From Saccharomycopsis phalli (lineage: Eukaryota > Ascomycota > Saccharomycetes > Ascoideales > Saccharomycopsidaceae), in the NCBI GenBank assembly GCA_020342235.1, contig CP073217.1, positions 682,001 to 746,000 on the forward strand: a stretch of DNA of 64,000 nt. The letters are read 5' to 3'. A program made the translations under genes and the position numbers. Shown here in pieces: positions 21,580 through 32,905 of this stretch. Numbering within the stretch: the stretch's first letter is position 1; each line of letters begins with the position of its first letter. The notes beneath the pieces were generated by a model. The model worked only from the letters and a program-made list of their open reading frames with translations, ran no database searches and was not told the origin of the DNA.

Positions 21580-24500
21580 ATGTCCAATTACGATCAGCGT
21601 TTCCATGGTCAGCGGGAGTCTGTGGAGGAGTCCAAGAGGCGTTTTATTCCCATCCCTTCTAATACACTCATCGACACCGACGGAATGATGAGCGATTCTC
21701 CAACGGAGATCCATGATAGCCAAGATAAGAAGCCGCTTGAATTCAGACCGACATTGATTACAGGGTTTGGAAGCGGATACAACTTCAGAAACAATTACTT
21801 AAACTCCCCAATTGAGTTTCTGGTGTCACCACTAGCCAAAGGAAATACCGATACTGAAACGGCGGGCCCCGTGAATATGAACACACAAAGCACATCCCGG
21901 CTAGCAAAAAGTGCACTCATCACCGACGAGGAAACTTATCGGACACAGCCAAACTCCTATGACGAGAGCTTTGATTCAGCGCTTGGTAGTTTTCAGCCGC
22001 AAGATCTGGACAAGGATAATAGCTCGTTGCAGTTGTCCCGCACAAACACGTTGCTAGAACGCGACTTTCCGGGGGAAATACTTCCATTTGAGTTATTAGA
22101 CAAAAAGGACGGCGACTATTTTGTGAACAGCAACAAGGGGTCATCGCTACCGAGCAACAACTACAAATCACTAATAAGCAGAGAAAATGAGCCTCCGGAC
22201 AAAGATACCAAGATCATCCGAGTAAAGACCGAGGCACACATTAATAGGCTAAGAGAAAAGAAACACAAGCCAACCGAAACTGAAAAGCCCAAAACTGTGG
22301 AATCGCTCTTGGTAGAGCAGTTCAAGAAACGTGCCCGGACATATTCCGAATCTGAGACAGCCAATTTCTCAATGATCACGGGGAAGCGGTTGTATGACGA
22401 CGACAAACACCGGCCAATCTACAGTCTTGATGGGAACCATGAGAAATTGCAGGACGATTCCATTCATAGTAACCAATTGGTTGTACTCGAGGACTCAGAG
22501 GAGTTAGACTCAGAGTCATATGAGATGTTTAAACCAGATTACACAATGGATGAAAATTATACAAAGGAGATACAGGTGCCGGTGAATATCACGATTCATG
22601 GCGGTACCATTGTTCCTGATGAGAATTTCCGTCCCAAGTTCCGAGCAATGAAGTCATACAACAAGGAGTTTGGTTTGGCAAAGACACACCAGATTGCAAC
22701 TTCGACCTTGGAACTTCTTAAGCCAGACCCCAAAGGCATTTCAGGGAAACTTTTGCATCCCAACGTGGAGATTTACTACAACTTTGAGTCATTACTCGGC
22801 TGTGAGGATGAGTACATTCCTGGATTGGATTTCAAGACAAGTATTGGTCAGTGGTTTGAGAACGGAAACGACTACAGCCGGTTCTACCAGCTACAAATTA
22901 ACGGCAGCAATGAATCCTTGAAGCGGCAAAAGAGCTTAGAGGTTATCGACAGTATTGCAACAAACATCGACAATCCGAAGTTGTCAGAAGCTCCGTCAGA
23001 TTACCCATTCAGTGAGATCGGGGAAAAAAGCAAAACGAAAATCGGAAATAGGGAAGTGAAGTACAAATCGGAAAATCAAAACTTGCTGAACTACAAGAAA
23101 GATATATTAAACTTCAATGACTACGACTATAATGTTGATACCGGGGGACATAACAAGACCAGCCATATTCCAAACTTTATTCTTGCTCATAAGAAGAAAG
23201 TAACTGAGGAAAATGTGATTCACGAAGAAAAGAGCGATGCTGACCGACTATACGATATCCACAAGGAAGCGAAGTCACCGCCAAGCAGCAGTTTATCGAG
23301 CAATGCCTTGAGCAGATTGAATCCGTATAATCCTGTAAGTCCAAAGTCTGGTACGGGTATTGGGCCGATAATTACGAATTCACGGAATAATATCAGTGTG
23401 GAGTATGGCACAGTTATTGACAATAGTACCATCAGTACCTCATCATCCGTATCTTCGTCACCTTTGCAGTTAAACGATATCAGAAATGAATTAAAGATGC
23501 GGAAGCCAGAACCGAAGAAAGTGGACTATGAGGGCTTAATCGACAAGTTACCAAACGATTTCCTTGAGCAGCCGTTCTCAAAGCGACGGAAGATGCTCTT
23601 GGAAATCTTGCCTCCGAACGACAAACACAATAAAATTGATAGTAAGAAGTTGTTGACCTTGATCAAGAAGCGGTTTTCCAAAGTGGAGGAACCAGACAAT
23701 AGCACTGCAGTACAATACTTGTCGCAATTGAATAAGCCGGTATCCTCTAAAAAGCAAAACATTGACGACCGTGGCTCGGTGGTGTTGAATCATGAGTTAG
23801 GTAAGATTATTGGATACGGTTCCTGGGGGATTGTGCGAGAATGCTATAGTTTGAACGAGAGCGACAATACCATCACCGTGAATTCTGCTGATGGCACCCA
23901 TCGGCTTGTGCGTGCGATTAAGATAGTCAAGACAAAGAACGAGATTGTGCGAAAGTGTTTCCAAAAGGAGATCAAGATCTGGAAATTGTTGAACCACAAA
24001 CGGTTGCTTCCGTTGTTGTTTGTAAAGGAGACGAGCTACGCTACGTTCTGTATCACTCCACGGATATATGGTGGAACTTTGTTTGACATTGTCTCAAATT
24101 GGGGTTTCTATAACGATCCAAACTCACCTATTGTCATTTCCAAGCGAATTCGGATCATCCACAAGTTTATCTGGGAGATCTTGGATGGATTGAGCTATAT
24201 GCACTATAATGGAATTGTTCACGGAGACTTGAAGTTAGAGAACTGTCTTATTGATGAGATTGTCAATCCGTTAAGCGGCAAGATAGAAAATCATATATTG
24301 ATCTGCGACTTTGGTATGAGCTGTCTCTACATTGATCCTGTGTTGTCAAGAAAGAACTCTTTTACTTCGAGATCGTCGTTCACGGCGTTAACCGGACTTC
24401 AGTACTCAACAATAGTGCAGGCCAACAGTCGTCCGCAAATTCCAAGATCTATTTCGTCGGAAAAGTTGTCTCTGCTGTATGCTAAGATGCATGAGATAGC

Positions 24501-24975
24501 CTTTGACCGCAGTCTTACCCATGATGATACTCCAGCTGGAATCTCATCTTTTCAAAAAACGTATGGCCCTGCGCCTACTTCTACTACTCTCAACTTGTCA
24601 CCGATTGTATTTGAGTATATTCAAAACGAGCAGCCTGTGGATGACAAGACGCCTTTACCACACACGCATATTGGATCCTTGCCGTATGCCTCGCCTGAGA
24701 TTCTTCTTCCTAATCCTCCGCCATTGGGACCTATGGCTGATATTTGGGCCTTTGGAGTGTTGGCATATACCATGGCAATTGGTAAGTTGCCGTTCCAGCA
24801 TAATTTTGAGCCACGGCTCCGGGCGATTATATCACGGGGTAAATATGATTACCAGTGTTTAAATATTGCATGCGGAAATGATAGTGCGTTGATTGAGGTG
24901 ATCAAGGGAAGTTTGAAGAAGGAGATTACGGAGCGGTGGGATATTGAGACCATAGTACAAACCTTAAAAAGATAA
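21580..24975 (+). CDS. Large Ser/Thr protein kinase, Nnk1-like, with long N-terminal region
   Basis: A 1131-residue protein kinase. Residues 1-730 are polar and disordered (many Ser, Asn and acidic residues, several basic clusters). The kinase domain spans about 735-1131: Gly loop IGYGSWGIV near 743, VAIK-like VRAIKIV near 780, catalytic loop HGDLKLENCL near 881 and DFGMS near 910. GSLPYASPEIL near 1036 is followed by MADIWAFGVL. The HRD Arg is Gly, so it is a non-RD kinase. About 120 residues separate DFG from the APE-like motif, far more than the usual 20-35. The fungal-specific architecture resembles Nnk1, linked to nitrogen/TORC1 signalling in S. cerevisiae; a Npr1/Hal-family member is the alternative. 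All catalytic residues are present, so activity is expected. Confidence 0.8.
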   Translation: MSNYDQRFHGQRESVEESKRRFIPIPSNTLIDTDGMMSDSPTEIHDSQDKKPLEFRPTLITGFGSGYNFRNNYLNSPIEFLVSPLAKGNTDTETAGPVNMNTQSTSRLAKSALITDEETYRTQPNSYDESFDSALGSFQPQDLDKDNSSLQLSRTNTLLERDFPGEILPFELLDKKDGDYFVNSNKGSSLPSNNYKSLISRENEPPDKDTKIIRVKTEAHINRLREKKHKPTETEKPKTVESLLVEQFKKRARTYSESETANFSMITGKRLYDDDKHRPIYSLDGNHEKLQDDSIHSNQLVVLEDSEELDSESYEMFKPDYTMDENYTKEIQVPVNITIHGGTIVPDENFRPKFRAMKSYNKEFGLAKTHQIATSTLELLKPDPKGISGKLLHPNVEIYYNFESLLGCEDEYIPGLDFKTSIGQWFENGNDYSRFYQLQINGSNESLKRQKSLEVIDSIATNIDNPKLSEAPSDYPFSEIGEKSKTKIGNREVKYKSENQNLLNYKKDILNFNDYDYNVDTGGHNKTSHIPNFILAHKKKVTEENVIHEEKSDADRLYDIHKEAKSPPSSSLSSNALSRLNPYNPVSPKSGTGIGPIITNSRNNISVEYGTVIDNSTISTSSSVSSSPLQLNDIRNELKMRKPEPKKVDYEGLIDKLPNDFLEQPFSKRRKMLLEILPPNDKHNKIDSKKLLTLIKKRFSKVEEPDNSTAVQYLSQLNKPVSSKKQNIDDRGSVVLNHELGKIIGYGSWGIVRECYSLNESDNTITVNSADGTHRLVRAIKIVKTKNEIVRKCFQKEIKIWKLLNHKRLLPLLFVKETSYATFCITPRIYGGTLFDIVSNWGFYNDPNSPIVISKRIRIIHKFIWEILDGLSYMHYNGIVHGDLKLENCLIDEIVNPLSGKIENHILICDFGMSCLYIDPVLSRKNSFTSRSSFTALTGLQYSTIVQANSRPQIPRSISSEKLSLLYAKMHEIAFDRSLTHDDTPAGISSFQKTYGPAPTSTTLNLSPIVFEYIQNEQPVDDKTPLPHTHIGSLPYASPEILLPNPPPLGPMADIWAFGVLAYTMAIGKLPFQHNFEPRLRAIISRGKYDYQCLNIACGNDSALIEVIKGSLKKEITERWDIETIVQTLKR

Positions 24976-25647
24976 CTAGTACAACTGAGCGGGGTGTCGC
25001 TTAGGCTTGTATATTATATTATGATTTATGAGATATACTAATATAATTCTTAATGACTACTGTGTAGGAATTTTGCTGGGTGTCAGATTGTCATAGACAT
25101 AGCTTGATGTATTTGGCTATTGATCATGGAGCACAAGGTTCTCATAACCAAAAATAATGACTGGCATATTCTGTCGATTGATATTTAGTCCAACATATTG
25201 GCACTGGTCTTTAGATATTATAAATTAAGCGCCTGGATCTTAATGTATCGATTCGAGGAGATTTCTAGTAACTCAATGTGGGGAATTCCACCTTGAAGCG
25301 AGTAATTCAGGTACAGGAAACATGTAATGCCTTGTACGTTACTTTTGAATTACTGGGATTTTACGAATTGTTCTTTTGTATTTACTTGTATAATAGGCCA
25401 TGATATTAAGTGTACTACTGGAAAATATAGTGTGACCTGGTGAAAATTAGACCTATTAGACTTGGACGAATCCTCGGCCAAAATTCAATCGTCAAAATTA
25501 TTATGAGCACTATAATAGACTAACAAATCCCATACTTGACGTGTTTACTGATGTGATCCACATCGCTTGAACCATTCTCCATCATCACTCGTGCATGCAT
25601 TTTCGTGTCGTGCATTGATTTTTTCAGCCATAAAATTTCCTCCATCG
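24976..25647. other. Kinase-SEN1 intergenic region
   Basis: About 670 bp, AT-rich, containing the kinase terminator and the SEN1 promoter. I see no gene or striking repeat. Confidence 0.5.
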
Positions 25648-28600
25648 ATGACACAGGAAAATGATCTTGCACAATTAAATCGGCTCATCACCGAATCACA
25701 CAGCAGGCCTGACGACGACGAGCTCCAGGGCCAGACCATCCAGAAATGTGTGAATTTCATTGCGAACTTCCCACCAGATAAGCACTTGTTTTGTGACCTG
25801 GAGGGCTTCAACATTGGCACCCACAGTTTGATCATCTTTTCGTTTCCCGAATCCCCCGTTTTAGGGTGGCTCCAGCCGAAGATTGTCCAGTACTTGGAGT
25901 CGTGTCAGAAATGTATCTACAAGTTCCATCAGGGCCGCTCGTGGCTCCGAGAGCAGTTTTTGACTACACGGAAATTAGACTACGACTCAGTGATGTACTA
26001 TACCCTGCTGATTTACAAATGGGAGTCGCTGAGATTGGTTAGTATATTGAGCGACGCTCAGCTGTGGATACGTTCTCCACAACCAGACTTCCCATCCAAG
26101 TACATTTTAGCGGTGATTGAGTGTCTTTGCGGTCCAGGTATGCTCCGGGAAAACAGCGAGTTGAAGCTGCTCTTCTCCGAGGTATTTGCGTATATTTTGA
26201 CTCACGATGTAAAATTCAACATTAACCGTGTGTGCCCGGGGGTTATTTATTTGTTGTTCGAGGGTACTCTGGCGGAACAGCAGTGGGCGTTACAGTCCTT
26301 GCCTAAAAAGATAGATGCGGGGCAGTGGTCGGGGCTACTAGAAGAGGAATACGAGGTACACTTGTACAAGATTCAGGACCCAAAATATTACAACGATGAG
26401 ACCTGCGAGCGGTTCTGGAGGTGTATGGTGCCGCTCATTAACGCTTGTGATAAGCAGGTGGTTATGGACAGGTTACAGGCACCTAAAAACATGACCTTTG
26501 TTCAAAAGGACTTTAGCTACAAGTTGGTGCCGTTGGTGACGGTGATCACGAACCAGATCATGTCATTCCAGAAGAAACCCCTTCCGATCATCTTACGTGC
26601 GTTAAACAGCTTGCTCAAAAGCTTGGCCAGCGACTACTGGCAATTTGTCTCTCCATTGATTTACAACAACTATCTTGACACCATCTTCGGCAACCCATAC
26701 TACTTGAAGTATATCCTTGAGCTTTCACTGCCGTCTGGTTCGCCGTTACCGGAAAGCAACTTGGATGATTTGGTGTTTTGGATAAATACCATGTTCAAGT
26801 CGTTGACGTCTTCTCAGCAACAGCGGGCAGGCGTCAGAATTGCCGACTGGTTCTTGAAAGTATCCAATGATAAGGAAATTCGCTTGCCTGGATTCACGAA
26901 AAATCTTTTGATTATTGTCTCGTGTGAGTTGCTCAGCCAGTGTCTCACATTACCCGTGAGTTTATATGACGTCAAGTTCACCGTCGACTTGCTTGTCCGC
27001 GTAGAGGCTCGTAACTTGGTGGATAAGCAGGCAGAGCTTCTTCTCGACTCAGCATTTGAAAGTCCAGACAACCAGTTTCTTAGCGACTCGTGCATCCGGT
27101 TAGTTGGACGGTGCATTCAGTTTGACATATTGAACTTCTCTCAGCACAGCTATGCTACCTATAAGGGCGAGTCGTCATCGCTAGCGCCATTTTCTGACAC
27201 ACTATGGAAACTTTTGGTCAAGAAGAGTTTCAAGCCGCGCGGCACAACGCACAAACTTACAGGCTTGATGACAGAGCTCTTAGCCAGTCTCCATGGAATC
27301 CACGGGGTTCTTGTTGACGTGAAAAATGCTCAGCAGTATCGGAGCTTTCTCCAGTACTTGAATGGGCTCTTGTTGATGTTCTCTGAGGCAGACCAGGGCA
27401 CTTTGAAGCAAGTCTTGGATGACAAAAATGCATTGCTTGGCTTGTGGGCCTCAATTCTTTCTCCGGAACAGGATATCAGCCAGAATGCCACTAGTATTTT
27501 ATACGAGGCCTACGATAGTACTGGCCGTTTTGAGGGTATTCAGATGATGATCCGCACAAACTTCAAGTACTGCTTAGACGCCATCGACACGAGCTTGACT
27601 AACACAATGCGATGTGGGTTCTATGAACCATGTCCTAGGATTGTACGAGTGTTGATGGATGTCGTGAATAGCATCAATGATCCCATCAGCGGGTTGTTGG
27701 GTGACTTTTCCGTAATTTCTCAGCTCAAGGACACCTCTTTTATCCAGCGGTTCTGGGAACAGTGCTGGACGTTCTTGGTGTTTATTTATCGTCAGACATT
27801 GACATGGGCCGCAAAATACCGTGCATCGCAATTGGTCGAGTTCACCAGAGACACCCTCGATCTTAGCCACTTGGTTCTTGGGTGTTTCAAGAGCCTCGTC
27901 AGCATCCTTGCGAAGGACAAAAAGGTCGAGGAAAAATTATTTCGTGACATCTTGGATAGCTTCAAGTCTTTGATGGTATGGTTACGGTTGAGCGACATGG
28001 CGTTGTTGACGCTTTGTCTTGACTTGATATTCAAGACTATTGATTTGGCCGGTGAGCTTGGCTTGGTATTTGATAACGAGTTGGTTGAATTGCTCACAAA
28101 GTATGCTTCCAAGGCCAAGAAGTTTAATAACAAGTTGACCCCGCAACAAACAACCGAGATCTTACTGAGGGCCCGAAACTTGAATAGTTCATTGGTTGAC
28201 AAAGTTTTGGCCGAGTCCGAGGACGTCAAACGTACGCCTTCGCCATCACCGGCTCCAGTTTCTGTACCAAAGGCCACTAAGAAGTTGGTGGTGCATCCTC
28301 CTAGCAAGCCAGGGTTTCACACCAAAAGAGCAAAGAAGGAGTCTGAAAGTGAGAGTGAATCTGATAACGAGATGGATCCTGGTATTAAGGAATTGTTTAC
28401 AGGAGCAAAGAAATCGAAACCTGGTCTTTTGTCGAAACTTCCTCAGTTAAAATCAATAAAACGGCCTACCAGCCATGTTGATGAGCAGAAACGCAAAGAA
28501 CTTCTCATGAGAAAACGTTTGAACGTGAACTTGGATGGGTTTTACAAGCAGTTGTTGTCGTGGTCATACTGTGGATCGGGAGATTATCCAACAAATATTG

Positions 28601-31260
28601 ACAAAAGCAATTACAGTGCAGTGGTTGATTCTTTTGATAGTGTGGCTGAATATCAGAAAACATTTGAGCCGTTGCTTCTTTTGGAGTGTTGGCAGTCTAT
28701 CCAACAATCGAAGCAGTTAGAGCAAGAGAAACCGTTTGATTTGCTTGTGGGTACGCGGACGTCGATTGACAACTTCTTTGATGTGTTTGCATCAATGAAG
28801 AAGGCCGACTTGCAGGCCAAAAAGTTGAGTGAGAATGATCTTCTTGTATTAACGTACATTGACGATTTTAATGGTACCGCAAGTAAGGTGAAACCATCTC
28901 AATTTAATACCGAGCTCAGCTGCTTGGCTAAGATCTGTGGCATTAAGCGGGCAAATTCAGAGTATGTGGACATCACTATGCGAATCGTACCTGACCGGAA
29001 CGCGATGGTAGGTTTTTTGAACCCCCAGACACGAATCTTGGGACTCAAGGTGATCCAGATGACAACGGTTGAGCGAGAGTACTCGTCGTTGTTTGGGTTA
29101 CCGTACTACGACTTAATGAATAACGTGATCCATGCAACGCCATCATATAATGACTTTGTGGATGATGACTTGATTCTGAAGATGGTGGCTTCGTTCAATG
29201 TGAATCAGTCACAGGCCAAGGCAATTGCTGGGTCGGTGTCTAATAAGGGCTTCTCGTTAATTCAGGGTCCTCCGGGAACTGGTAAGACCAAGACAATTCT
29301 TGGAATTGTTGGATACTTGCTTACGTATTTTAGTGGGAAGTCGATTCAGATCCCTGGGGGACGCACCAAGGTCGAGAGCAACAAGAAGATTTTGATATGT
29401 GCACCATCGAATGCGGCTGTAGATGAATTGGTGCTCCGGCTACGATCACTGATCCCTGATCATGCTGGTAATGATTTCAAACCAAACGTGGTGCGACTAG
29501 GCCGGTCAGACGCTATCAATTCTGCAGTGAAGGATTTAACATTGGAGGAGTTAGTGGACAAAGAATTGGACGGGCGAAATGACGAGACAAAGGTCTCGGA
29601 CAGCAATATACGAGAGGAACATACAAAATGTGTGGAGCAGCGAGACGAGATCCGCAACAAGTTAAATCTGCCTGAGTTACCTGAGGAAGAAGCGGTACAG
29701 TTGCAGTTGAAGTTGAGGGAGTTGGTCAAGCGGAAGAATGAGTTGGGTAAGAAACTCGACCAGCAGCGTGAACAGTTGTCGATTTCGTACCGAAACAAGG
29801 AGATTGAGCGGCGCAATGTGCAGTTTGATATCTTATCCAAGGCTAATATCATTTGTTCAACGCTCTCTGGGTCGGCGCACGACTTCATCAAGGGTATGAA
29901 CATCACTTGTGACACTGTGATCATCGACGAGGCGTGTCAATGTACTGAGTTGTCGGCAATCATTCCATTGCGATACGGCTGCGAAAAATGTATCATGGTT
30001 GGAGACCCGAATCAGTTGCCACCAACAGTGCTATCGCAGGCCGCTTCCAAATATAATTATGAGCAGAGTTTGTTTGTTCGAATGCAGAAGAACCAGCCGG
30101 ACTCGATCTACTTGTTGGATGTCCAGTACCGTATGCACCCAGACATATCGGTATTCCCAAGTGATGAGTTCTACGATTCGAGGCTCTTGGACGGTAGCAA
30201 CATGGCGGAGCTAAATGCCCGACCGTGGCACAAGCAGTTTCCGTTGACGCCATACCGGTTTTTTGATATCAAGAGTACTGAAAGCCAGGATCGTAGAACG
30301 AAGTCGTACTTTAATTCCACAGAGATTACCGTTGCTTGGGAATTGGTTGATGCTTTGGAAAAGATGTTTGTTAGCTCAGGACAGAGTTTAGACGGCAAAA
30401 TCGGAATCATTTCGCCGTATAAGGAGCAGATTGGTAGGCTCAAATCAGCGTTTGTCTCGCGGTATGGAAAGCCGATTTTGAATGCAATTGACTTCAATAC
30501 CGTCGATGGGTTTCAGGGCCAAGAAAAGGAGGTCATCATCATGTCTTGTGTGCGTGCAAATAATAACCAAGCAGTTGGATTCTTGTCCGATGTTCGGAGA
30601 ATGAATGTCGCCTTAACAAGAGCCAGAACTACTCTTTGGATATTGGGAAATCAGAAGACTTTAGCTTCCAATCGAGTATGGAAAGACTTAATTTTTGATG
30701 CTTCTAACAGAAACTGCTGCACCCAAGCGTCACCCGGGTTCTTGCAAAGACCCATTACCGAAGGAAAGTCTGATCAGACTGTTAAGAAACAAAAGAAAAA
30801 GCACAAGCGTAATGATAATGACCACAAAAAGGCGCCTCGTCCTTATTCTGATCCATCACCAGTTCATCAGCTCAGTAAAAATCCGGTTTCAAAAAGTCCA
30901 ATGACTACTTCACACTCAACGTCTGATGTTTCGACAAACTCAAGGTCTGGCGCTCCGACAAGCTCAAAACCTGATGCTTCATCTGGTAACAAGAGAAAAT
31001 TTGAGCCCAACGGAAATCATCCTGAAAAAGTCCTGAAGACTTCGGGATTGTTCAGCAAGAAAGCCGGCCCTGGACCAAGACCTAGGGCACCTACTATCTA
31101 TAATACTGGCGACCAGCATAATATCCCTTTGCCTCGTCGAAGCGGCACCATTCGAGATAGACCCACAGGATCACCATCAGATATTCGACCTACAAACAGT
31201 GGCTTGTTTCATAGAAGTAACCGGGGAAGAGGGGGGTACAAGAATAATAAGCGGGCGTAA
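25648..31260 (+). CDS. SEN1: Sen1, superfamily 1 RNA/DNA helicase for transcription termination
   Basis: Sen1 is a nuclear helicase that unwinds R-loops and, with Nrd1 and Nab3, ends transcription of snRNA, snoRNA and cryptic transcripts. The ATG at 25648 gives 1870 residues and places [10 protein letters not shown] where yeast Sen1 has KGTHLFCD; upstream codons of the frame lack an ATG. Residues 1-850 are helical repeats. A linker with SESESESD follows. The helicase core spans about 1030-1690: Q-motif NQSQAKAI, Walker [11 protein letters not shown] near 1208, a coiled-coil stalk near 1310-1390, DEACQC near 1430, [31 protein letters not shown] and NVALTRAR. The basic, Ser/Pro/Gly-rich C-terminus ([19 protein letters not shown]) suggests nuclear localisation and protein contacts. 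Confidence 0.97.
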   Translation: MTQENDLAQLNRLITESHSRPDDDELQGQTIQKCVNFIANFPPDKHLFCDLEGFNIGTHSLIIFSFPESPVLGWLQPKIVQYLESCQKCIYKFHQGRSWLREQFLTTRKLDYDSVMYYTLLIYKWESLRLVSILSDAQLWIRSPQPDFPSKYILAVIECLCGPGMLRENSELKLLFSEVFAYILTHDVKFNINRVCPGVIYLLFEGTLAEQQWALQSLPKKIDAGQWSGLLEEEYEVHLYKIQDPKYYNDETCERFWRCMVPLINACDKQVVMDRLQAPKNMTFVQKDFSYKLVPLVTVITNQIMSFQKKPLPIILRALNSLLKSLASDYWQFVSPLIYNNYLDTIFGNPYYLKYILELSLPSGSPLPESNLDDLVFWINTMFKSLTSSQQQRAGVRIADWFLKVSNDKEIRLPGFTKNLLIIVSCELLSQCLTLPVSLYDVKFTVDLLVRVEARNLVDKQAELLLDSAFESPDNQFLSDSCIRLVGRCIQFDILNFSQHSYATYKGESSSLAPFSDTLWKLLVKKSFKPRGTTHKLTGLMTELLASLHGIHGVLVDVKNAQQYRSFLQYLNGLLLMFSEADQGTLKQVLDDKNALLGLWASILSPEQDISQNATSILYEAYDSTGRFEGIQMMIRTNFKYCLDAIDTSLTNTMRCGFYEPCPRIVRVLMDVVNSINDPISGLLGDFSVISQLKDTSFIQRFWEQCWTFLVFIYRQTLTWAAKYRASQLVEFTRDTLDLSHLVLGCFKSLVSILAKDKKVEEKLFRDILDSFKSLMVWLRLSDMALLTLCLDLIFKTIDLAGELGLVFDNELVELLTKYASKAKKFNNKLTPQQTTEILLRARNLNSSLVDKVLAESEDVKRTPSPSPAPVSVPKATKKLVVHPPSKPGFHTKRAKKESESESESDNEMDPGIKELFTGAKKSKPGLLSKLPQLKSIKRPTSHVDEQKRKELLMRKRLNVNLDGFYKQLLSWSYCGSGDYPTNIDKSNYSAVVDSFDSVAEYQKTFEPLLLLECWQSIQQSKQLEQEKPFDLLVGTRTSIDNFFDVFASMKKADLQAKKLSENDLLVLTYIDDFNGTASKVKPSQFNTELSCLAKICGIKRANSEYVDITMRIVPDRNAMVGFLNPQTRILGLKVIQMTTVEREYSSLFGLPYYDLMNNVIHATPSYNDFVDDDLILKMVASFNVNQSQAKAIAGSVSNKGFSLIQGPPGTGKTKTILGIVGYLLTYFSGKSIQIPGGRTKVESNKKILICAPSNAAVDELVLRLRSLIPDHAGNDFKPNVVRLGRSDAINSAVKDLTLEELVDKELDGRNDETKVSDSNIREEHTKCVEQRDEIRNKLNLPELPEEEAVQLQLKLRELVKRKNELGKKLDQQREQLSISYRNKEIERRNVQFDILSKANIICSTLSGSAHDFIKGMNITCDTVIIDEACQCTELSAIIPLRYGCEKCIMVGDPNQLPPTVLSQAASKYNYEQSLFVRMQKNQPDSIYLLDVQYRMHPDISVFPSDEFYDSRLLDGSNMAELNARPWHKQFPLTPYRFFDIKSTESQDRRTKSYFNSTEITVAWELVDALEKMFVSSGQSLDGKIGIISPYKEQIGRLKSAFVSRYGKPILNAIDFNTVDGFQGQEKEVIIMSCVRANNNQAVGFLSDVRRMNVALTRARTTLWILGNQKTLASNRVWKDLIFDASNRNCCTQASPGFLQRPITEGKSDQTVKKQKKKHKRNDNDHKKAPRPYSDPSPVHQLSKNPVSKSPMTTSHSTSDVSTNSRSGAPTSSKPDASSGNKRKFEPNGNHPEKVLKTSGLFSKKAGPGPRPRAPTIYNTGDQHNIPLPRRSGTIRDRPTGSPSDIRPTNSGLFHRSNRGRGGYKNNKRA

Positions 31261-32368
31261 GTCTTTGATGATTTATGTATTACAATTTATCTTCTGGATA
31301 ACGTTGCTATGGTCATGTAGCTTTAGAATATTTGGTAATCCAGAGAAGGGAAAGAAGAAGACTGCGATTGAGATTAGTGTTGTAAAACTTACAAGAAATT
31401 TGCATATTTTGGTAGCCGCTTCTTGACTATGATTATAACATCTTTAGGTTTCTGAATGCTGTGCATACTTGATAGCTTTCATATTTAAAAGACAGTGTCA
31501 TACCAACAAAAGTCTCTCTAAAAATAGCATGGTGGGTCATTACAGCAATTTATAACTTCATAATACACTGAAGCATGGGCAAACGTTACTCATTTCTGAG
31601 TGGAGTTTGGTTCCTGTTATTTCAATAATTTCAGCAAGCAATTTGTCATACTGTAGTGCGAAAGTTGAGTTAATGGATACTTGGGTGCAATCACTGTTCT
31701 TTGTTGTCATATATCTTGGCTGATTCGCAGAATTTTACAGTTAAGTCGCATTTTTCGTATATTCTAGTTCATCATATACATCCAAGCGCGTCACCCTTGT
31801 GCTTAGAAGGCCTGCAGTTCCAAATCTACATGGTACAATCATTGTTTTCACTCTAAAATGACTTCGCTCCGCAATCAAAAACCACAATAAATATATGTAG
31901 CTTTGTCCAAAAAAAATGATGTAACGGGCAATCCCCGGTACCTCTCCTCTGGAGTATAGAAGGTACACGTGAATGACACGTGAATGCATACAACATGCAA
32001 TGAACAGTAGGAAGAGGACCGGGACGCTCGGTGAACAAGGTATAATCCTTGTGAGGGTACGTCTTTAGGTCACGTGCACCAAGAGTCAGACATGCTCTTT
32101 CCTATTAAGGACAAAAGAAGGCCGAGACCGTCCTAAAAAGGATTCTTACGCCTCCACCAGACACAAGACAATGGAACACCTCCACCATATAGAATAATAT
32201 AAATAGCTGGGAAACCTGCTATAAGCGAAACGCACTTTTGGAAGAAATTCCATCTTAGCTTATTATAACCAACATTATTGTAAGTTCCTCTATCCCCTCG
32301 GAATAGTTATTTTATAGAGGTAATATTGAATATCCTGGCGATTTAGGATATTGAATGTTATAAATGAC
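31261..32368. other. AT-rich spacer with E-box motifs upstream of the solo LTR
   Basis: About 1.1 kb with no recognisable gene. CACGTG occurs near 31966, 31977 and 32072. A TATATAAATAG-like block at about 32195-32210 and imperfect hairpins at 32288-32321 (CCTCTAT/ATAGAGG) and 32329-32352 (AATATCCT/AGGATATT) suggest further element debris, but I cannot define ends. Confidence 0.4.
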
Positions 32369-32750
32369 TGTAACGATAAAATCCTGGTGGTATCGTTACA
32401 ATCACTTATAAACTGGCTAATTAACAATATGAAGTATTGTTAACTACAAGATATAAGTTGTAAAGTTATCTCAGAATATATCTCTAAGTTACTTGATGAT
32501 TTATTAGCTATTTCCTTCTGTATTTATATTACTCCAGAGACAGGGTTACTTCCTTAATTAAGGGTTGCCTCAAATCCCTTTTGGGATTCTTCCTGACTCG
32601 TCCTTCCATTCAACAGTGTTTTGATTTCCCTTCTCGTCACTATCGGCATCATCCCTTATCCGCACGTTGACATGTGATGTTCACGTGTCATCCCATGTGA
32701 CCAACACGTGTATCCCACGTGTCTAGTGTAAACGATATTTTATCGTTACA
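32369..32750. mobile_element. Solo LTR, sigma-like (Ty3/gypsy-type placement)
   Basis: A 382-bp element with perfect 10-bp inverted termini TGTAACGATA / TATCGTTACA, flanked on both sides by the 5-bp target duplication ATGAC (32364-32368 and 32751-32755). No internal coding region is present, so it is a solo LTR left by recombination. It ends 13 bp before the mature tRNA-Ser, the position Ty3 sigma elements favour near Pol III start sites. Intact termini and target duplication suggest a fairly recent insertion. Orientation is not certain. Family by placement and end structure only. Confidence 0.8.
32681..32722. promoter_or_regulatory. Three CACGTG E-boxes inside the solo LTR
   Basis: CACGTG occurs three times within about 40 bp near the right end of the LTR, a motif bound by Cbf1/Tye7/Pho4-type bHLH factors in yeasts. 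It may be part of the element's own promoter region or may add bHLH control near the tRNA and the orphan gene. Binding is inferred. Confidence 0.4.
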
Positions 32751-32763
32751 ATGACAGAATCAT

Positions 32764-32845
32764 GGCAACGTGTCCGAGCGGTTAAGGAGAAAGATTAGAA
32801 ATCTTTTGGGCTTTGCCCGCGCAGGTTCGAGTCCTGCCGTTGTCG
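32764..32845 (+). tRNA. tRNA-Ser (anticodon AGA)
   Basis: An 82-nt class II tRNA. The acceptor stem GGCAACG pairs with CGTTGTC and is followed by discriminator G. The anticodon stem AAAGA/TCTTT encloses the 7-nt loop TTAGAAA, giving anticodon AGA, which decodes UCU (and UCC/UCA by inosine). A long variable arm (GGGC...GCCC) and T arm GCAGG-TTCGAGT-CCTGC complete it. The internal B box is GGTTCGAGTCC. No intron is present. Confidence 0.97.
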
Positions 32846-32849
32846 TTTA

Positions 32850-32854
32850 TTTTT
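32850..32854 (+). terminator. Pol III terminator of tRNA-Ser
   Basis: A run of five T begins four bases after the discriminator base, a standard RNA polymerase III terminator. Confidence 0.8.
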
Positions 32855-32905
32855 GCTTTGTGAGCAAACATTTTCTTAGACCTACCTATTGTTTAAAATG
32901 CATTA

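Noticed and set aside
31920-32400. Alternative LTR boundaries starting at TGTAACGGGC (31920) or ending at the inner TATCGTTACA (32391-32400)
   Set aside because: Flanks give no matching 5-bp duplication, unlike 32369-32750 with ATGAC on both sides.
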